Part shown: positions 1 to 9,897 of the stretch, piece by piece
How the letters are laid out: every line of letters begins with the position of its first letter
How positions within the stretch are numbered: the first letter of the stretch is position 1
Source of the DNA: Leptidea sinapis
Lineage: Eukaryota; Arthropoda; Insecta; Lepidoptera; Pieridae
Direction of reading: 5' to 3'
DNA: 64,000 nucleotides
NCBI RefSeq assembly: GCF_905404315.1
Contig: NC_066269.1
Location: 4,588,001-4,652,000 of the forward strand
Made by a program: the position numbers and the translations under genes
Notes under the pieces: model-generated
What the model was told of the DNA's origin: nothing
The model's input: the letters and a program-made list of their open reading frames with translations, nothing else
The model's database searches: none

Positions 1-331
1 AGTGCTGTGCGACGCATGATAGAGGAAGATAAGAGAGTGATCCCCAGTTGTCTAGTAGTTGTCACCGCGCGAGAGCTACGATGACTGGGTCATCCACGCT
101 GATGAGATCCTCATCGGCGCCAGGATAGGTGGGTAGCAATCTTAATGATGATCCGCGTGAGGGACGTCCTTTGACAGCGACTACTGAAGATAACATCAGT
201 GCTGTGCGACGCATGATAGAGGAAGATAAGAGAGTGATCCCCAGTTGTCTAGTAGTTGTCACCGCGCGAGAGCTACGATGACTGGGTCATCCACGTTGAT
301 GAGATCCTCATCGGCGCCAGGATAGGTGGGT
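1..331 (+). mobile_element. mariner transposase N-terminal fragment, tandemly duplicated
   Basis: Translation of about 137-250 reads LNDDPREGRPLTATTEDNI followed by SAVRRMIEEDKRV, the stretch next to the helix-turn-helix of mariner-type (SETMAR-like) transposases. The frame soon ends, so this is debris. The block from base 1 recurs from base 198 nearly unchanged, giving a 197-bp tandem unit with a partial second copy. It lies in an intron of the Raf gene or upstream of the exons visible here. Confidence 0.7.
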
Positions 332-560
332 CATTTGAGATTATATATATTATACCTTATATATTTTATGACTGAGAAATCCCGGGTAGTAGTAAATAGA
401 ACACGTCCTTCCGTAACAAGGTCTAATTGTGACTAATAAAGAGAATATAATCACTACGTTCTGTGACTAACGTCATAGTGTGATCTGCAATTCTATACAT
501 TATGCTGTACTACATTATGTTATCTAAACATTATGATATAGTACCTGTAAGTACACATAT

Positions 561-775
561 CACAATGACAATAAGGGACGAGACGAGCAGGACGTTCAGC
601 TGATGGTAATAGATACGCCCTGCCCATTACAATGCAGTGACGGTCACCGCAAAAATTCTGAGCGGCACTAATATATTCAGCCTCATTTGCCCAGTGATTT
701 CACTAGCTACGGCGTCCTTTCACGGAAAAAATAGGCGCCGTTGTTGTACCCATAATCTAGCCGGCCTTTTTAAAT
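561..775 (+). repeat. Repeat L copy, internally deleted
   Basis: It starts with the 5' signature gggacgagacgagcaggacg and ends with the ataatctagccggc signature. The central hairpin and 3' part are shortened relative to the copy at 34188-34477. Confidence 0.7.
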
Positions 776-850
776 GTAATAACTTTCTGCAGATTAAGTT
801 AAATAATATAAAAAACTTATTAAGGGTTGGATGCACCAATCCATCACCAA

Positions 851-990
851 TTTATAAACATGTCAAGTATTCAAAAAAATGTATAGGTTTATTATATAAC
901 CGACTGTCCAGTGTCCAGCCGCCTCAAAATATTTTATAAACACGTCTAGTATTCAAAAAACTGTCCAGTGTCCAGCCGCCTAAAATAGCG
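851..990 (+). repeat. short imperfect tandem repeat
   Basis: Two units of roughly 80 bp, each with tttataaacaYgtc, a caaaaaa run and ctgtccagtgtccagccgcc. Nothing else is recognisable between 776 and the Raf exon at 1119. Confidence 0.6.
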
Positions 991-1118
991 AATGTTCACG
1001 ACCATGACGCATGACCCAGCCATCGCTACCCTCGACCATATTTGAGGATCCTCCAAGATTCTGGTATTATGTTAATGTTGTATCAACAAAATTTTAATTT
1101 TAAATGTTATGTGGACAG

Positions 1119-4100
1119 GATCCGGCAGCTTCGGGACAGTGTACAAGGCGCACTGGCACGGTCCGGTCGCGGTTAAGACGCTTAACGTTAAGACGCCGAC
1201 GCCCGCGCAGCTGCAGGCATTCAAAAACGAGGTACACCACTCACTGTTCTGTATGGGAGTGACTATATCACTAATTTCATTGTGAGTGTGTGAAGTGATC
1301 ATCCATTCTTTCTTGCAACTTGATGCCACCCTGCCTGATTGCCGCTCAGGATTATTGAAAAACACAAAAATTCTGAGCGGCACTACAACTACGCTCTTCA
1401 CCTTGCGACATAAGTTATCAAGTCTCATATGCCCAGTAATTTCACTAGCTACGGCGCCCTTCAGTTCAAAAACACAGTAACGCTTACACATTACTCCTTC
1501 ACGGCAGAAATAGGCGCCGTTATGGTGCCCATAATCTAGCCGGCATCCTGTGCAAAGGAGCCTCCCACAGGTGAAAGGATGACACACATATATATATATG
1601 TGTGTCATCCTTTTCTCGCCGCACACACACAAAAACGTGGGGTTAATTGTATGTCGCTGGATTCTACGGTCAATTAAAAATGTTTCTGGTTGGCATATAC
1701 ATAACGTGTGTCAACAAATTTGCCTCCATTTCCATCTACTTCAAAGTTGTCGTTTCATGTATGATGAGGCATTAGGCTGGTGTTGATGAAGCTTATCGTA
1801 ATACGAGATTCTTGGTGGTCGCCGGCAGGTGGCGGTACTGCGCAAAACGCGGCACTGCAACATCCTACTGTTCATGGGGTGCGTGTCGAAGCCGTCGCTG
1901 GCCATCGTGACGCAGTGGTGCGAGGGCTCGTCGCTCTACCAGCACCTGCACGTGCTGGAGACGCCGCTGCCCATGTTGTACCTCATCGACGTTGCGCGCC
2001 AGACCGCGCAGGGCATGGACTATCTGCACGCCAAGAACATTATACACAGGTATGGTACTAGCCACTTCTTCTTCGTTACACTCTTGGCAGCTTTGTCGTG
2101 GTCATCACGAAAGGGGCAGATGTGATGGCGCCCCACTAGTATTCGCCATTTTTCCCTGCTGGCCGACAGTCTGGTACACTCGTTCAATGGACCGCACACA
2201 GTAGATTTAGTAGGTCCATCGCATGGGCGACGTTCCTCTCCCTCTGGTGCCCTTCGCTTTACGACCCTACACGACAATGGACTCACTCTCGCGCCGGGAG
2301 ACGTGCCCGAAGAACTTAAGAATGGTACTAGCCACAGAACAGTTTAAAGAGATTAGAATGGCATAGTGGGCGGGGCAGCCGAATATGATCGACGAATCAT
2401 ATTTCTCCGAAATAAGCTTCACCGGCTGACAGTCGCGCTCTTATTGTAATAACGTATGAAACTCCGCAAAAGCGATGAATTTTGCCGTCTTGCATTATAA
2501 TAACGTAACAAAAAAGAAGTCAGATCTGTAGTGTAGCCCGAGAAGGGATTTCTATTCACCGACAACAGCAAAAATCTTCAAATACAAGTGATATTTGTAA
2601 TTATTAAATATATCAAAGTTTGAATACATGCGTATCGATAGGCCTGTACCTAATTGTAAAAGAGGCTAACATTGGTTCCCATATAAATTACGCGTGATGG
2701 CCATTCTAATGTTTTTTTACCTGTTCTGTAGTACTAGCCAACATATTTATCATTTGATATTTTTGATCAAATATCTATGTATTATTAAAGGTATCGACAT
2801 CTTAAATGAATAGGATTAATATTTTTTTTATGTTTAATCTCATGAACTCGTTTTTTATCATAATGTTGTAATTGTGAATGTTTTCACATCAGTACAATAG
2901 AATTTCCTTAATGTATAGTAACTATTTCATCTGAATAATATTATTAAACTTAGTTTTAAGCCTTATTATAGAAGCACTGGCATATAACGTAACATAAGTG
3001 ATAACAAGGGATGTTTGAACAGATAATTAACTATGAAATGTTGTTATTTGCAGGGACCTGAAATCGAATAATATATTTCTAAGAGACGACTGGTCGGTGA
3101 AAATCGGCGACTTCGGCCTCGCTACGGCCAAAGTGAGGTGGTCAGGTGAGGGTTTAAATAATGTTTTATTTTAATAGCATTACACTCATTGTTGAGATTG
3201 CCCGTTGGTTGTTATGACTGTTGAAGTTTAGATTCTTTTTACGGAAATATTATATGAAATTACCCGTTGGTTGCTATGACTGTTCAGGTCTAGACTCTTT
3301 TCAGAAATATTATAATAGTAAACTCTATGATGTGTACTCTTAGATTCAAATGGGGAACATTTTAAGAGAAAAGAGATGTTGACTTGACGACGTAAAATAG
3401 CCAGGCCTCTGCTATGATCTCTACTACAAGGCTCCTTTGCACTGGATGCCGGCTAGATTATGGGTACCACAACGGCGCCTATTTCTGCCGTGAAGCAGTA
3501 ATGTGTACAGTAATTACTGTCTGGTCTAAAGGATGTCGTAGCTAGTGAAATTTCTGAGCAAATGAGACTTCTTTTGTCTCAAGGTGACGAGTTCAATTGA
3601 AGTGCCGCTCAGAATTGTTGGGTTTTACAAAAATCCTGAGCGGCACTGCATTGTAATGAGCATGGCGTATCAATTACCATCAGCTGAGCGTTCTGCTCGT
3701 CTCGCACCTTATTTTCATAACAAAGACCCCCCTTAAGGACGTCATGACGATCGGTCATGCGCTGCCCTCGTCCTAACTATTCCAGCGAAATTGACCATAT
3801 CGTCGGTCCATCTTGTAAGGGCCTACCAATACTACGTCTTCGGGTACGTGGTCGCCATTCGAGGACATTACTGCCCCAACGGTCATCTGTCCGTCGAGCT
3901 ACGTGCACACTGCCACTTCAGTTTCTCAACCATCCAACCTTGACATGCGGGTATTATATTCGGTGAGTGTGGTCCAGACTCGTCGACTTGCGGCGGCGTG
4001 CAGTGGCAGCAGCCGACGGGGTCCATTCTGTGGATGGCGCCCGAAGTGATCCGTATGGAGGAGCCGGCGCCCTACACGTTCCGCTCGGACGTGTACTCCT

Positions 4101-5119
4101 ACGGCATCGTGCTCTTCGAGCTGATGGCAGGAGAGTTACCCTACTCGCACCTCAACAACAAGGACCAGGTAACTCCCCGCCAGACACTCACTAACGCTAA
4201 CAATATAAATGATGCCTATTTCTTACGTGTTATGAATTGCTTGCTGAAACAATACAAAATATTTTTTCTGATTTATTGTCGATTGAACTGTTAGTAGAGA
4301 GTAGATTATAAATACAACATATGAATTTTTAACTTTCCGCCACCGTTGCTACTAATGTAGAATCGATTTTTAACCGACTTCAAAAAGGAGGAGGTTCTCA
4401 GTTCGATTGGTATTTTTATGTATGTACACCGATTGCGCTGAGATCTATGAACCGATTTACGTGATTTTTTCGTAAGTTTGATGTAAAATAGTTGCCGTTT
4501 GGTGCCATATATTTCACATAGTTTGGCCCAGTAGTTTTTATTTAATGAACATTCATTTTTACGTGGCTGATGTTATTGTTTACGTGGACGATGAAATTTT
4601 ATTTTTTGTACCTACGGCTTTTTAGTTTTTGAAGTCGGTTTTTTAAACGTTTTTTTTTAATTGAACCGACTGAATGTGTTAATTCAATATTGTTTAAAAT
4701 GTTTTTGAACGACATATGTTGCTCAAAAGCCAACCACTTGAAAGTATATTAAGGCCATCCGTTTATGTGATATGTCAATGTCATAATTATTAGGCAATAA
4801 GTCAATGTTAATGTGATTGTGACACAAGGGTTGTAATGGTTAATACTTCATAGAAATAAAAAGATTGATTAGTATATAGTAAAGGAGGATGGAGAGTATG
4901 CATGTATTTTGGGACCCACTGAAAGAAGTGGCGTACATCATGGAAACTTATTAATACTAATTGTAGAACGTTACAAAATTAAGAAAAAAGCAAATCGTAA
5001 GAAAGTAGGAGAAAAAAGATATACCTAAAAGTGAAATATAACCTAAAATTATTATACGTTATCTATTGTTTAATAAATAATTTGTATCTTATGTCTATGC
5101 TAAATTACTGTCTGCTAAA

Positions 5120-5168
<49 letters not shown>

Positions 5169-6988
5169 GATGGTTGTCCAGCAATGGGATAGTAAAGATT
5201 TATTTATTTATTATTACAAGGAAACATAACAAACACATCACAAGAACTGAACAATATAGGAAAGAGATACAAAATATAAATGTAGATGCGTCCTAACACA
5301 TGTTTCACTAATACAATAATAACAAAAAGAAAAATCAAAGGTAAACATACAGTCACAAAACGCAAACATTCACAGAAGTAACTAATTTAAAAGATGTAGA
5401 CAAATGAATTTAATTAAAACTAAACTTGGGGCAACGATAAGAACAATTTTAATTTTAATTCTAAACTGTGTCTGAACACAGCAGGGGAGCACGAAAATAT
5501 GTCGATGTCGAGAAAACTATTTTTGTAAGATTTACACATTCTGTGTAATGGCGCGCGAAACCCAATGTTTGTTCTTGGGGACAATAGCTCAAAAGTAATG
5601 CATGAGCGGAGAGACCTGGCTGGTACGTGAAAGCCTACGAGACTGAGGAGCTCAGAAGATGTCAGCTCACCAGTACATATTTTCTTTAAAGTTACACAGT
5701 CTGTTATAGTGCGGCGCTGACATAGCTGAAGAAAGTTGTATTCAATCAACAAATCATTATAGTGGGCTCGATTTCCTTTTACACGATAATTTAATGTGCG
5801 TAAGAACTTTTTTGAACAGTCTCGACTCTTTTTTCGTGGATCGCGTAAAAAGGATTCCATATTGGGCTTGCATATTCTAGTTGGGGTCGCACGAGGGACT
5901 TATAAAGATATGTGTAAGTACACTTGTCCTTAAATTGCTTGGACACACGTGTAATAAAGCCTAGCATGCGAAGAGAGCTATTTAGAATATAGTCTATATG
6001 GGTGCCGAGGGTTAGTGTCGGCGGTCTAAATGAATACCCAGATCTTTGATGGTAGAAACTGACGTCAGATAGTTGGTCAAGATAGTTGGTTATTAGTTAG
6101 AAGTGCTAATAATTCACAATTCATTCTTTTTTAAAGCAGTTATTTAAATAAAGAAGTTACCTACTCATTTTAGTATTATAAAAGGATAACAATCTTATCG
6201 AAGTTTATTATGAATTACTACTGATTTGAATATAAAGATAGTTCGATGGTGTCGGAACATCCATATAAATAATGACGTTCCGTTAGTGCAAGATGACTTT
6301 ATTATAAATAAATAATATATATTTTTATTTATTTATTTATGATAGTTACTTTCTTTTGACTCCCATATCTAAGCGCCTCAATATTTTTTATATAAACATC
6401 GTATAACTGTACGATGCTTCCTTAATTTTTAAATTATGTAGGTCCATTCTCGCCATCCTCCTTTAAAGACAACACTAATTTTTACAAGATGTGTTACTGA
6501 TTTGTGTTCGAGCAAAACAGACAGATATCTAAAATAAGTTCAACAAGCCGTTGGTGTTTTTATGAATAAGACGGTATTACGATGTGACAGTTGAGCTAAC
6601 AGTAAGTGTGTGTCAGATCCTGTGGAAGGTGGGACGCGGACTGCTGCGGCCGGACGCGCGGAAGTTGCGACAGGACGCTCCGCAGTCGCTGCGCCGGCTG
6701 TTTGAAGAGTGCATCAACTTCGAGCGTGAGCAGCGGCCGCAGTTCCGGCAGATCCTGGCGTCGCTGGAGGCCATGCTGCGAGCCTTGCCCAAGATCACGC
6801 ACAGCGCTTCCGAACCCTGCCTGCATCGCCAGCTGCACGCGTCGCACGACTACCTCGCCTACGCCTGTGCATCGCCCAAGACCCCCGTCAACTTCCACTT
6901 CGACGTCGACACCAGTTTCCCCGCCTTCTACGGGTCAGTGAACACTATTATGACTGTAAGAGACGAGACGAGCAGGACGTTCAGCTGA
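1119..6988 (+). CDS. Raf: Raf serine/threonine kinase, kinase domain exons (5' partial)
   Basis: MAPKKK of the Ras-Raf-MEK-ERK pathway, acting in the cytosol and at the plasma membrane. Exons: 1119-1231, 1829-2049, 3054-3145, 3978-4168, 6617-6988; all junctions are GT-AG with matching phases. The pieces give the glycine loop GSGSFGTVYKAHWHGPVAVK, catalytic-loop HRDLKSNN split at R|D by the 2050-3053 intron, DFGLATAK, and QPTGSILWMAPE ahead of the C-lobe. The C-terminal SASEP and SPKTPVNF motifs are Raf hallmarks. The Ras-binding and C1 domains must lie upstream of the window. Oddities: the activation segment between RWSG and QPTGS is longer than I recall for other Rafs, and the last ~13 codons and stop come from a dispersed repeat. 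GGGTCAGT at 6950 could instead be a splice donor, so the 3' end is uncertain. The kinase identity is very secure. Confidence 0.95.
1338..1586 (+). repeat. Repeat L copy in Raf intron
   Basis: It begins at the internal hairpin (gccgctcaggattattgaaa, then aaaattctgagcggc) and runs to the caaaggagcctcccac terminus. The first ~75 bp of the family are missing. It occupies much of the 1232-1828 intron. Confidence 0.75.
2052..2335 (-). mobile_element. 256-bp retroposon with 14-bp target duplication, next to the Raf splice donor
   Basis: The 14-mer atggtactagccac occurs at 2052-2065 and again at 2322-2335, flanking 256 bp of GC-richer sequence. Read on the minus strand the insert ends in a gaagaagaa tail, as expected of a SINE or the 3' end of a LINE. 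I do not recognise the family. The insertion is 2 bp past the GT of the Raf exon ending at 2049. Confidence 0.65.
2335..2731. mobile_element. hAT-like MITE interrupted at its left tip by the retroposon
   Basis: The left end cagaacag followed by attagaatggc at ~2351 is mirrored by gccattctaat and ctgttctg at 2700-2728. Tactagcca flanks it at 2326-2334 and 2732-2740, as expected for an 8-9 bp duplication. The left retroposon duplication includes the first base of the MITE, so the MITE came first. There is no coding capacity. The rest of the intron to 3053 shows nothing recognisable. Confidence 0.5.
3197..3313 (+). repeat. tandem duplication of ~60 bp in Raf intron
   Basis: Two diverged units each contain cccgttggttgYtatgactg and end in gaaatattat. 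They begin about 50 bp after the exon ending at 3145. Confidence 0.6.
3420..3712 (-). repeat. Repeat L copy, near full length
   Basis: It reads from gctcctttgcactggatgcc (reverse complement of the family 3' end) through the hairpin to gagcgttctgctcgtctcg, the reverse complement of the 5' signature. Confidence 0.8.
3737..3960 (-). mobile_element. RTE-like LINE fragment
   Basis: It closely resembles the minus-strand piece at 54241-54690 (shared tggtcgccattcgagga / ctgccccaac / gccacttcag blocks). The complementary sense matches the C-terminal region read at 7437-7937. No frame is open across it. Confidence 0.6.
4372..4640. mobile_element. 269-bp MITE with perfect 15-bp inverted ends
   Basis: The ends are aaccgacttcaaaaa at 4372-4386 and its reverse complement tttttgaagtcggtt at 4626-4640. 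The interior is non-coding and has the poly-T and ggaggaggttctca motif of a repeat I believe is common in moths. It lies in the Raf intron 4169-6616. Confidence 0.75.
5122..5168. repeat. (TA)n-(TG)n microsatellite
   Basis: An uninterrupted AT dinucleotide run from 5122 to 5157 passes into a short TG run ending in gga. Confidence 0.95.
5190..6085 (-). mobile_element. LINE 3' fragment, reverse transcriptase C-terminal region
   Basis: An open stretch of 146 codons at 5420-5860 reads LLIEYNFLQLCQRRTITDCV then FHVPARSLRS, DIDIFSC and VFRHSLEL. This matches the C-terminal region past the thumb of LINE reverse transcriptases (LxxRRxxxD ... P.R..R ... DIF). Upstream LINE sequence continues to ~6085 with broken frames. 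The 3' end near 5190 carries an aataaataaat tail in antisense. It is a 5'-truncated copy in the Raf intron 4169-6616. Confidence 0.65.
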
Positions 6989-7260
6989 TGGTAATTGATA
7001 CGCCTGGATGCCGGCTAGATTATAGCGGCGCCTATTTCTGCCGTGAAGCGGTGATGTGTGAGCATAACTGTGTTTTGGTCTGAAGGGCGCCGCTCAGGAT
7101 TCTTGAAAAACCTTAATTTCCGGGCGGCACTACAATTGCGCTCGTCACCTTGAGACAAAAGATGTTAAGTCTCATTTGCCCACTTATTTCACTAGCTGCG
7201 GCGCCCTTCAGACCGAAACACATTACTTCTTCACGGCAGAAAAGGGCGCCGTGGTTTTCT
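6948..7260 (+). repeat. rearranged Repeat L copy at the Raf 3' end
   Basis: The 5' signature (gacgagacgagcaggacgtt) on the plus strand jumps to the reverse-complemented 3' part (ggatgccggctagatta). It then returns to plus-strand hairpin and 3' sequence. It supplies the stop codon of the Raf frame at 6986-6988. Confidence 0.75.
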
Positions 7261-7436
7261 GAGTGGAAAGCGACACAGCAAATATAGGACGTCAGATACC
7301 ACCTTACAAACAAATTATATAAATCCAGTTACAAGAACCATCATGTCTAATGTCCATGTTGCACGTACTCACGTAATAGTTGGGAACTATTCTCTCGAAA
7401 TTGTTGAAAGTATGTCTACCTTGGACACACAATTCA

Positions 7437-7937
7437 ATTAGGCAGGTCCAATTTCGGGAAAGAGGTCACTCGTCGATTCCAACTCGGATGGGCAGAGTTC
7501 GAGAAGCTCCGTAAAATCTTCTCGTCCCAAATACCATAGTGTCTAAAACGAAGGTTTTTTAGGTGTGTATTGCCAGTGATGACTTACGGTACGCAGACAT
7601 GGTCGCTTACTATGCTCGGTGTTTCTCTGCGAGGTCGAATCAGAAATGAGGAGATCCGTAGGAGAACCAAAGTCGCTGCACAGATGATTGTGAAACTGAA
7701 GTGGCAGTAGGCAGGTTAGCTCGACAGACCGTTTGGGCAGTTAAAGTCCTCGAATGGCGACCTACCGGAAGACGCAGTGCTGCACCCTCCACAAGATGGA
7801 CAAATCTGATCTAGTCAAGATCGCCAGAATACATTGGAGGAGGGGAGTGCAAGACCCATCGTCGTGGAGATCTTTGGGGGTAGCCTTTGTCCAGCAGTGG
7901 TCGTCTTCCGGATATAATGATGATGTCAATAACAAGT
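7437..7937 (+). mobile_element. RTE-like LINE, endonuclease-reverse transcriptase C-terminal remnant
   Basis: Translation in shifting frames gives LGWAEFEKLRKIF, VMTYGTQTWSLT, GRIRNEEIRRRTKVAAQMI and KLKWQ, then the gtccagcagtggtcgtc tail. These motifs typify the C-terminus of RTE-type LINE proteins often annotated in insects as craniofacial development protein 2-like. At least two frameshifts or stops make it a dead copy. Confidence 0.75.
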
Positions 7938-7976
7938 AGCCATTGTTTACAATAAATTGTTAATTTTAATTCAAAA

Positions 7977-8070
7977 TTAGGAGTGATATCACTCATTGAA
8001 AGTCGCCCCACAAAAGACTTATTAACTCGACTTAGCTGAATAGTAAGCATTATAATTCGCTTGTTTGTTC
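7977..8070 (-). mobile_element. jockey A LINE fragment
   Basis: The antisense reads LSRVNKSFVGR, matching LSRVSKSFVGR in the long reverse transcriptase at 52330-53578. The end sequence resembles the 3' end of that element. Between 8071 and 8276 nothing is recognisable. Confidence 0.6.
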
Positions 8071-8276
8071 TCCTCTTTCATATCTTTAAGACTCTGCATT
8101 GCAGATGGTCCATAAATGTGCAGAAGTTTTGACGTAACAATAAACAAATAATTATACGATTCAATATACTCACTTTAAAGATATTTACAGTTAAAATCAA
8201 TTTGAAGAGGGGAACTATAATTAGAAAAAAAAATACGATGTGATGGATTGCTTTACTATTTTTTTAAGGAATAGTC

Positions 8277-8704
8277 TTGCAAACTAAGATTTAGGATTGG
8301 TCTCCGCCGCGCTTCAACTAGATACCGCAGGCAAAGTGACTAATACTACGCCAAAGTAGGCGTACTCGAGCCATCCTCGAACAATGTGTGACGTTGACGT
8401 GCCACATGTTCTGTTAAACTTTGCAACTAAAATGTTGCGTAGTAAAACTTTGTAAAAATAATACTACAATATATAAGAAAGACACTGAGATGACGTCATA
8501 TCATCAGTAAGTATTTTGCATTTAATTAATTTCACATTAAAATAAGACGAAGCGTATATTACAAAATTTGAAAGATGCCATTGCGTGTCAAGATGGCACG
8601 CATACAAGTATCTAATAGGTGCCATAGAAAAAAGCTATTGTTCTTGGGTAGTGCGGTATCTAGTTGGAGCGCAGCGGAGACCAATCCTTAATCTTAGCTT
8701 GCAA
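8277..8704. mobile_element. 428-bp palindromic MITE
   Basis: Arms of about 54 bp (8277-8330 and 8651-8704) are inverted copies: ggattggtctccgcYgcgc...tctagttgRag and its complement. The interior has no transposase-like frame. The 124-codon open stretch starting near 8585 crosses an arm and is not a gene. Confidence 0.7.
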
Positions 8705-9521
8705 ACTCTTTTACTTAGATTTCGTAAACACATTATTTGGCTCAATAACATCTCTGAGTATGTAAATGCTTCCGGCATCTCTAATGAGCCGAAAACGGCT
8801 AATAACTATTTTAATTTTTCAGAATTCCGGTTCCTAATCAACGGCATACTTAGAGCTAAGACGAGTGCGCCCATCCATTTTGCGTCATCGCCGGCAAACG
8901 CTTTACTATTCTATCGCTGTGTGGAACGGTATTATGTCTTTGTAAAGTACTGCCTTTGAAATCCTCTTGTGATATGCAGAACATACTGTTTAATGATTTT
9001 AATTTGTAATAAAAGTCGTTGACTTATCTGGTGTGATTTCACAAACTGGAAAATTTGTTTGATACAGTGGAATAACTTTGTAGGGTAAATATACCTAATT
9101 TCATGATTAATTGATTAATTCAATAGGAATATGTAGGTATATTTTTATGACTGCTGTGTGATCAAAATAGACACTTGTGATTCAGGGTAAATTCATATTA
9201 GAACTTACATAGGGTATATGCATATTATGATTTCAATAAGTATTTTTTTTATATAAACCGTGTCACTTTTGAATTATGTTTACATCAATATTTTAGCAAA
9301 AAATTAATTATTTTTTACAATTTGCGAAAAATTCTGAGATATTAAAAGCGACACCATTGGTTAGAGCGTTTTTGGTGAAAAGCATAACAGAAATTATCTA
9401 TATAATATGTCAGTTCACAAGCAATCGATTGATTTTGTGGACTATGACGTCATAGTAGATGCGTGCCTTGACGACAGGCGTTTGAAGTGTCCGAAGTGTG
9501 AATTGACATTTTCAACAATTA
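8705..9521. other. AT-rich intergenic sequence, nothing recognised
   Basis: No host-like exon, no repeat shared with the rest of the window, and no terminal repeats seen. Confidence 0.5.
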
Positions 9522-9897
9522 TCTATATATATAAAAATGAATTGCTATTCGTTCGTCTCGCTAAAACTCGACAACGGCTGGATCGATTTGGCTAATTTTG
9601 GTCTTGAATTATTTGTGGAAGTCCTGATAAGGTTTAAAAGGTGAATAAATAGAAAAATGCTCGGAATTAAATAAAAACAACAAGTTTGTTTTTCCTTTGA
9701 TGTGTCCATACATATCATTTCTATGAGAGAATTTTTTGACGCACGGTTTGACAGTTCTGCTGTGAAACAATTTCATTACGACAGCAGGGTGCATATTTTA
9801 CGAAGTAATTCTTGATGTTATGATATATTATTGACAAATTCATAAAATACATTATTTTATTTATTATATACAGAACAACGTCTGTCGGGTCAGCTAG
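9522..9897 (+). mobile_element. non-autonomous Helitron
   Basis: It begins TCTATATATATAAAAATGAA and ends GTCGGGTCAGCTAG, the 5'-TC...CTAG-3' ends of Helitrons. It lies between A (9521) and T (9898) without a target duplication. It has no Rep/helicase coding. The copy at 16535-16908 is nearly full length in the opposite orientation. Confidence 0.7.

Noticed and set aside
1..331. CRISPR-like or promoter repeat array
   Set aside because: The 197-bp unit encodes mariner transposase residues and there are no short direct repeats with unique spacers.
6596..6941. Long open frames on other strands and frames across the last Raf exon
   Set aside because: They are GC-rich shadows of the Raf coding frame, without family resemblance.
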